From Comamonadaceae bacterium (GTDB lineage: Bacteria > Pseudomonadota > Gammaproteobacteria > Burkholderiales > Burkholderiaceae_C), in the NCBI GenBank assembly GCA_947469815.1, contig CANIRI010000096.1:1-7977 (forward strand): DNA of 7,977 nucleotides, read 5' to 3'. The stretch's first letter is position 1, and each line of letters opens with the position of its first letter. Position numbers and translations under genes: made by a program. Under the pieces are notes generated by a model. That model was given only the letters and a program-made list of their open reading frames with translations, ran no database searches and was not told the DNA's origin. Below, in pieces: positions 4,636 to 7,977 of this stretch.

Positions 4636-6096
4636 CTAGCTGCCCGCGACCTTCATCCGGTTCACGAGGATAGAGCCCACCGATTTGGCGCCGTACTCGT
4701 ACACATCCGCACCTACTGCGCTGATGCCCTTGAACATAGTTCTCATATTGCCGGCGATGGTGATTTCCTGCACCGGAAACGCGATGCGCCCGCCTTCGAC
4801 CCAAAAGCCACTGGCACCACGCGAGTAGTCGCCGGTCACGTAATTGACGCCCTGCCCCATCAGCTCGGTCACAAATAAACCGGTGCCGAGTTTGTGCAAC
4901 ATGGCCTCCAAATCGTCGCCGGGCCGGGTGTGGCGCGAGCGAAAGACCAGGTTGTGCGAGCCACCCGCATTACCGGTGGTGGCCATGCCCAGCTTGCGCG
5001 CGGTGTAGCTGCTCAAAAAGTAACCTTGCACGCGCCCAGCCTCAATCACCTGGCGTGGCCGCACCCGCACGCCCTCGTCATCAAACGGCGAACTGCCTTT
5101 GCCACCAATCACGAAAGGGTCTTCCATCAAATCAATGTGCGCGGGCAGAACCCGCTTGCCCAGCGAGTCGAGCAGGAAAGAACTCTTGCGGTACAGCGCG
5201 CCACCGCTGAGCGCCTGCACCAGCGTGCCCACCAAGCCCGCAGCCAACGGCGACTCGAACAGCACCGGGCACTGCGTGGTGGGAATCTTGCGCGCGTTCA
5301 AGCGCGACAAGGCGCGCTCAGCCGCGTAGCGGCCCACGGCCTGCGGCGAGGACAAATCTTCCGCACGGCGCATCGAGCTGTACCAGCCGTCACGCTGCAT
5401 CTTGCTGCCTTTACCTGCGATGGGCGAAACCGAGATCGAATGGCGCGAGCTGGCAAAGCCGCCGCGAAACCCGCGCGAATGGGCGCTGAAAAAATGCGAC
5501 TGCTGGGCCGATACCGCGCCGCCTTCGCTGTTGGTGATGCGCTTGTCCACCGACAAGGCCGCCGCTTCGCACTCCAGCGCGATCAGCGTGGCGGTTTCGC
5601 TGTCCAGATCCCAGGGGTAAAACAATTCCAGATCCCGGCTGCGATCGGGCTCGGGGCAAATGTCTGCGGCATCAGGCAGGTTGGCAAAAGGGTCTTCGGC
5701 AGTGAAGCGCGCGATGTCATAGGCTGCACGCACCGTTTGCTTGATCGCCGTATCCGAAAAATCCGAGGTGCTGGCGTTGCCACGGCGCTGGCCGCAATAC
5801 ACGGTCACACTCAAACCCTTGTCGCGGTTGCGCTCGACGTTTTCCAGAGAGCCATTGCGCACCGATACGCTCAGACCGCAGGCTTCGGATACTTCAGCGG
5901 CCGAGTCGGTAGCGCCCAGCTTCTTGGCGGCTTTGAGCGCAGCATCGACGCGCGACTCAAAAAAGGCCCTGCTGTAAGCAAAACCTTCCAGCGGCTTGGC
6001 GCCGCTGCGCGGACGCTTGGCGGTCGGAGCGGTGGAAGTTGCGAGGGATGGGCCGGTGTTGGAGGCCGCTGCGGCGGCGCGTGGGGTGTTCTTCAT
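4636..6096 (-). CDS. pmbA: TldE/PmbA subunit of the TldD-TldE metalloprotease
   Basis: PmbA (TldE) pairs with TldD to form a cytosolic protease that matures microcin B17 and degrades the CcdA antitoxin in E. coli. TldD holds the zinc-binding HExxxH; TldE lacks it, and no HExxxH is seen here, as expected. The 486 residues show the family core from about residue 38: SVSVRNGSLENVERNRDKGL (76-95), the GKGSSPFDDEGV motif (332-343) and the C-terminal MGQGVNYVTGDYSRGASGFW (413-432), then AGNM (448-451). The protein is about 35-40 residues longer than the usual ~450, owing to an Ala/Ser/Thr/Pro-rich N-terminal leader (1-37). No alternative ATG is available until residue 233, so the leader is accepted provisionally. 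tldD is not in the window. The gene is divergent from darP across 23 bases and close-coupled to the downstream permease. Confidence 0.95.
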   Translation of the reverse strand: MKNTPRAAAAASNTGPSLATSTAPTAKRPRSGAKPLEGFAYSRAFFESRVDAALKAAKKLGATDSAAEVSEACGLSVSVRNGSLENVERNRDKGLSVTVYCGQRRGNASTSDFSDTAIKQTVRAAYDIARFTAEDPFANLPDAADICPEPDRSRDLELFYPWDLDSETATLIALECEAAALSVDKRITNSEGGAVSAQQSHFFSAHSRGFRGGFASSRHSISVSPIAGKGSKMQRDGWYSSMRRAEDLSSPQAVGRYAAERALSRLNARKIPTTQCPVLFESPLAAGLVGTLVQALSGGALYRKSSFLLDSLGKRVLPAHIDLMEDPFVIGGKGSSPFDDEGVRVRPRQVIEAGRVQGYFLSSYTARKLGMATTGNAGGSHNLVFRSRHTRPGDDLEAMLHKLGTGLFVTELMGQGVNYVTGDYSRGASGFWVEGGRIAFPVQEITIAGNMRTMFKGISAVGADVYEYGAKSVGSILVNRMKVAGS

Positions 6097-6105
6097 AGCG
6101 AGGGC

Positions 6106-6112
6106 TATGATA
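6106..6112. promoter_or_regulatory. Shared near-symmetric -10 (TATGATA) for divergent pmbA and darP
   Basis: On the + strand TATGAT (6106-6111) ends eight bases before the darP ATG. On the minus strand TATCAT (6112 down to 6107) ends ten bases before the pmbA ATG. The two hexamers share five base pairs. Predicted starts are about 6118 for darP and about 6100 for pmbA, so both messages would have leaders of only 2-4 bases. No clear -35 is seen on either side; any would lie inside the opposite gene. Confidence 0.55.
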
Positions 6113-6119
6113 CTTGGCT

Positions 6120-6785
6120 ATGTCGAGAAAACTGAAAAAGGGCTACTACGTCAAAGGCCACTTCGTAGCCGAAGGCAGCGCCTTGGATCTGGAATACAAG
6201 CGCGAGCTCAAAGGAACCGACGAGCCCACGCGCACCGACCTCAAGCGTGAAAGCCTGGAAATCCAAAAACTCGGCGAAGACCTGCTGACGTTGCGCAGCG
6301 AATTGTTTCAGCGTTTGGGCCTGCCCGACAAACTCAGCGACGCGGTCGCCGAGGCCAAGCGCATTACCAACTTCGAGGGCAAGCGCCGGCAAATGCAGTT
6401 CATCGGCAAGCTGATGCGCCTGCTGCCCGAAGAACAACACGCTGCCATCCGCCAGGCGCTGGTGGAGCAGCACACTCCGTCGGCTCTGCAAACCCAGACC
6501 CTGCACGCCGCTGAAGATTGGCGCACCCGCTTGGTGGCAGACGAGGACGCGCTGGGGCAATGGATCAACCTCAGCCCGCGCACCGATAGCCAGCAACTGC
6601 GCGCCCTGGTGCGCCAGGCCCGCAAAGACGCGCTGCCCGAAAAGCGCGGCGCAGCTCCTCGCCACGGCCGCGCCTACCGCGAGATATTTCAGCTGGTGCA
6701 TGCGGAACTGTCCGGCGAAAACCAAGGCGACGGTGCAGCAATGGCCGATGCAGCACCGCCCACCAACCCCGGCTTGGACGCCTGA
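6120..6785 (+). CDS. darP: Dual-action ribosomal maturation protein DarP (YjgA, DUF615)
   Basis: DarP, formerly YjgA, associates with late 50S assembly intermediates and promotes maturation of ribosomal subunits in E. coli. The 221-residue, charged, mostly helical protein carries the family's opening MSRKLKKGYYVKGHFVAEGS (1-20), then LDLEYKRELKG (22-32), LGEDLLTL (51-58), LGLPDKLSDAV (66-76), an AKRITNFEGKRRQMQFIGKL block (79-98) and the C-terminal LRALVRQARKD (160-170) with GRAYREIFQLV (183-193). It is longer than the E. coli protein (about 183 residues), mainly through a loop around 117-140 and an Ala/Pro-rich tail after 198. I chose the ATG at 6120 over a TTG two codons upstream, because it gives the conserved N-terminus and lies downstream of a -10 element. 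No ribosome binding site is present. mog follows 23 bases later, probably on the same message. Confidence 0.94.
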   Translation: MSRKLKKGYYVKGHFVAEGSALDLEYKRELKGTDEPTRTDLKRESLEIQKLGEDLLTLRSELFQRLGLPDKLSDAVAEAKRITNFEGKRRQMQFIGKLMRLLPEEQHAAIRQALVEQHTPSALQTQTLHAAEDWRTRLVADEDALGQWINLSPRTDSQQLRALVRQARKDALPEKRGAAPRHGRAYREIFQLVHAELSGENQGDGAAMADAAPPTNPGLDA

Positions 6786-6808
6786 GTCCTGCCCTGTACG
6801 ACCCCGCC

Positions 6809-7393
6809 ATGCACGACCCCGTCAAAATCGGCATCGTCTCCATCAGCGACCGCGCCAGCACCGGCGTCTACGAAGACAAAGGCCTGCCCGCCCTGAAAGA
6901 CTGGCTGGGCCGCGCACTGCGCAACCCCATCCACTGGGAAGCGCGATTGATTCCTGACGAGCAGCCGCAGATCAGCCAGACCCTGATTGAATTGGTCGAC
7001 GCCGGTTGCTGCCTGGTGCTGACCACCGGCGGCACCGGTCCGGCCCTGCGCGATGTGACGCCCGAGGCCACGCTGGCGGTGGCGCACAAAGAGATGCCCG
7101 GTTTTGGGGAACAGATGCGCCAAATCAGCCTGGAATTCGTACCGACTGCGATCCTGTCGCGGCAAGTAGCGGTGGTGCGTGACAAGGGCTTGATCCTGAA
7201 TTTGCCCGGCCAGCCCAAAGCCATTGCCCAAACATTGGAAGGCCTGAAAAACGCCGACGGCACCGTCAAGGTGCCGGGGATTTTTGCCGCCGTGCCCTAT
7301 TGCATCGACCTGATAGGGGGGCCGTATTTGGAAACCGATGAGGCGGTGTGCAAGGCCTTCCGGCCACCCAGCGCCATCCGCGCTAAACGCTGA
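6809..7393 (+). CDS. mog: Molybdopterin adenylyltransferase Mog
   Basis: Mog activates molybdopterin by adenylation with Mg-ATP, so that MoeA can insert molybdate in the last steps of molybdenum-cofactor synthesis in the cytosol. The 194-residue protein has the MoCF fold signatures: KIGIVSISDRAS (6-17), the catalytic TTGGTGPALRDVTPEAT (72-88) and LNLPGQPKAI (130-139), followed by FAAVPYCIDLIGGPYLET (159-176). Asp50 and Asp82 fall where the E. coli enzyme has its functional aspartates (49 and 82, from memory). The length matches Mog, and it is not a fused MoaB-MoeA form. It lies 23 bases after darP on the same strand. No other molybdenum-cofactor gene is in view, so it is isolated from its pathway here. 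No clear ribosome binding site precedes the ATG, so darP coupling is likely. Confidence 0.95.
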   Translation: MHDPVKIGIVSISDRASTGVYEDKGLPALKDWLGRALRNPIHWEARLIPDEQPQISQTLIELVDAGCCLVLTTGGTGPALRDVTPEATLAVAHKEMPGFGEQMRQISLEFVPTAILSRQVAVVRDKGLILNLPGQPKAIAQTLEGLKNADGTVKVPGIFAAVPYCIDLIGGPYLETDEAVCKAFRPPSAIRAKR

Positions 7394-7416
7394 AACGCGC
7401 GCCCCGCGCCGCCGCG

Positions 7417-7977
7417 CTACTTACCAACGATTTGGTTGAACTTGTCCGCTTCGAAGCACTCGATGCGCGAGGCGTCGGCGGGCAACGTGAGCTGCTGCTG
7501 TTTGCAGACCTGATCCAGCGCCTGCCAGATCAGGGCAATTTGTTTGTCTTGCGTGGAAGCGCTGTCGATCAGGCCGCGCAGGGCCTGGCTGACGGGGTCG
7601 TCTTCCTGGGTGATGCCGTAGGCGCTGAAGGCGGGTTGGGGACTGGCCACGTCGGCGCTCTCGCCGGCTTTGCTCTGGATGATGCGCGCCGGAATACCCA
7701 CGGCGGTAGCGCCGGCTGGAACGGGTTTGATCACCACCGCGTTGCTGCCGATCTTGGCACCGTCGCCGACCTCAAAGCCGCCCAGAATTTTGGCACCGGC
7801 GCTGACTACCACGTCTTTGCCCAATGTCGGGTGGCGCTTGGCCCCTTTGTAGAGCGAGGTGCCGCCTAAGGTGACACCCTGGTAAATCGTACAGCCATCA
7901 CCAATCTCTGCGGTCTCGCCCACCACCGTGCCCATGGCGTGGTCGAAAAATACGCGCTCACCAATCGTGGCCCCTGG
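7417..7977 (-). CDS. cysE: Serine O-acetyltransferase, N-terminus beyond the window (partial)
   Basis: CysE transfers acetyl from acetyl-CoA to L-serine, giving O-acetylserine for cysteine synthesis. The frame is open to the right edge; 186 residues are visible, and the N-terminal helical domain is missing. The left-handed beta-helix is clear: [64 protein letters not shown], then PARII. The Asp-His of FDHAMG and the His of RHPTLG match the catalytic residues of E. coli CysE (His158, His193). An ATG at 7933-7935 is internal, because homology continues upstream of it. The C-terminal tail after PARII is long, about 85 residues, contains a helical [11 protein letters not shown] stretch, and ends in VGK instead of the terminal Ile that docks into CysK in the classic cysteine synthase complex. 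It converges with mog across 23 bases, with no clear terminator. Confidence 0.95.
   Translation of the reverse strand, partial: PGATIGERVFFDHAMGTVVGETAEIGDGCTIYQGVTLGGTSLYKGAKRHPTLGKDVVVSAGAKILGGFEVGDGAKIGSNAVVIKPVPAGATAVGIPARIIQSKAGESADVASPQPAFSAYGITQEDDPVSQALRGLIDSASTQDKQIALIWQALDQVCKQQQLTLPADASRIECFEADKFNQIVGK

Noticed and set aside
4105..4878. A 257-codon + strand frame across the permease/pmbA junction
   Set aside because: It crosses two genuine genes on the opposite strand and shows only Thr/Arg/Ser-rich low-complexity sequence.
4894..6135. A 413-codon open frame on the + strand opposite pmbA
   Set aside because: It lies fully antisense to a clear PmbA coding region, is rich in Arg, His, Gln and Ala with no domain, and runs through the darP start in another frame. 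It is a mirror frame of GC-rich codon bias.
6797..6802. TACGAC as a -10 for a separate leaderless mog promoter
   Set aside because: It matches the consensus poorly, and mog follows darP by only 23 bases on the same strand, so a shared message is simpler.
7394..7417. A GCGCG/CGCGC hairpin as a terminator between mog and cysE
   Set aside because: It has five pairs, an 11-base loop and no T-tract on either strand. In a run of G and C this is expected by chance.
1..7977. Search for a novel defence system, mobile element, CRISPR array, toxin-antitoxin pair or biosynthetic cluster
   Set aside because: All confident genes but one partial ORF belong to common core families. There are no direct repeat arrays, transposase or integrase motifs, or att-like repeats, and composition does not shift across the window.

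Overview
This GC-rich chromosomal window looks like a member of the Burkholderiales, most likely a Comamonadaceae relative (Rhodoferax/Polaromonas/Acidovorax type). That placement rests on protein character, the flavoprotein-rpsU-yqeY neighbourhood and the long-tailed serine acetyltransferase. No database search was possible. The genes are densely packed and mostly housekeeping. I see no insertion sequence, integrase, CRISPR array, toxin-antitoxin pair, phage gene, tRNA or rRNA, and no stretch over 300 bases lacks a gene.

Left part (1-2811, all + strand): the tail of an unidentified gene overlaps cobA (uroporphyrinogen-III C-methyltransferase) by 4 bases. Next comes a single-domain universal stress protein with an intact ATP-binding motif. 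A perfect FNR/ANR-type box (TTGAT-N4-ATCAA) spans the cobA stop codon, placed to act as a class II activator site for the stress gene. A BaiN/HI0933-family flavoprotein follows; its start codon lies just downstream of a -10-like element, so its mRNA may be leaderless.

Middle (2806-3707, + strand): rpsU (ribosomal protein bS21) has a consensus -10 (TATAAT) that contains the stop codon of the preceding gene. Its leader is about 120 bases, with competing hairpins and a two-codon ORF that overlaps the rpsU start. A textbook intrinsic terminator separates rpsU from yqeY. dnaG and rpoD, which follow rpsU in many proteobacteria, are absent here.

Right part (3741-7977): an EamA-family transporter and pmbA/tldE form a tight minus-strand pair. 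pmbA is divergent from darP (yjgA, ribosome assembly) across only 23 bases, where a near-symmetric TATGATA could serve as the -10 element on both strands. mog (molybdopterin adenylyltransferase) follows darP on the + strand. A serine acetyltransferase gene (cysE) enters from the right edge on the minus strand and converges with mog.

The window is largely ordinary core genome. The observations worth following are regulatory: the FNR box, the shared divergent -10, the (near-)leaderless starts and the rpsU leader. There is also one protein-level oddity, a cysE C-terminus that lacks the usual terminal isoleucine. I found no convincing new multi-gene system.
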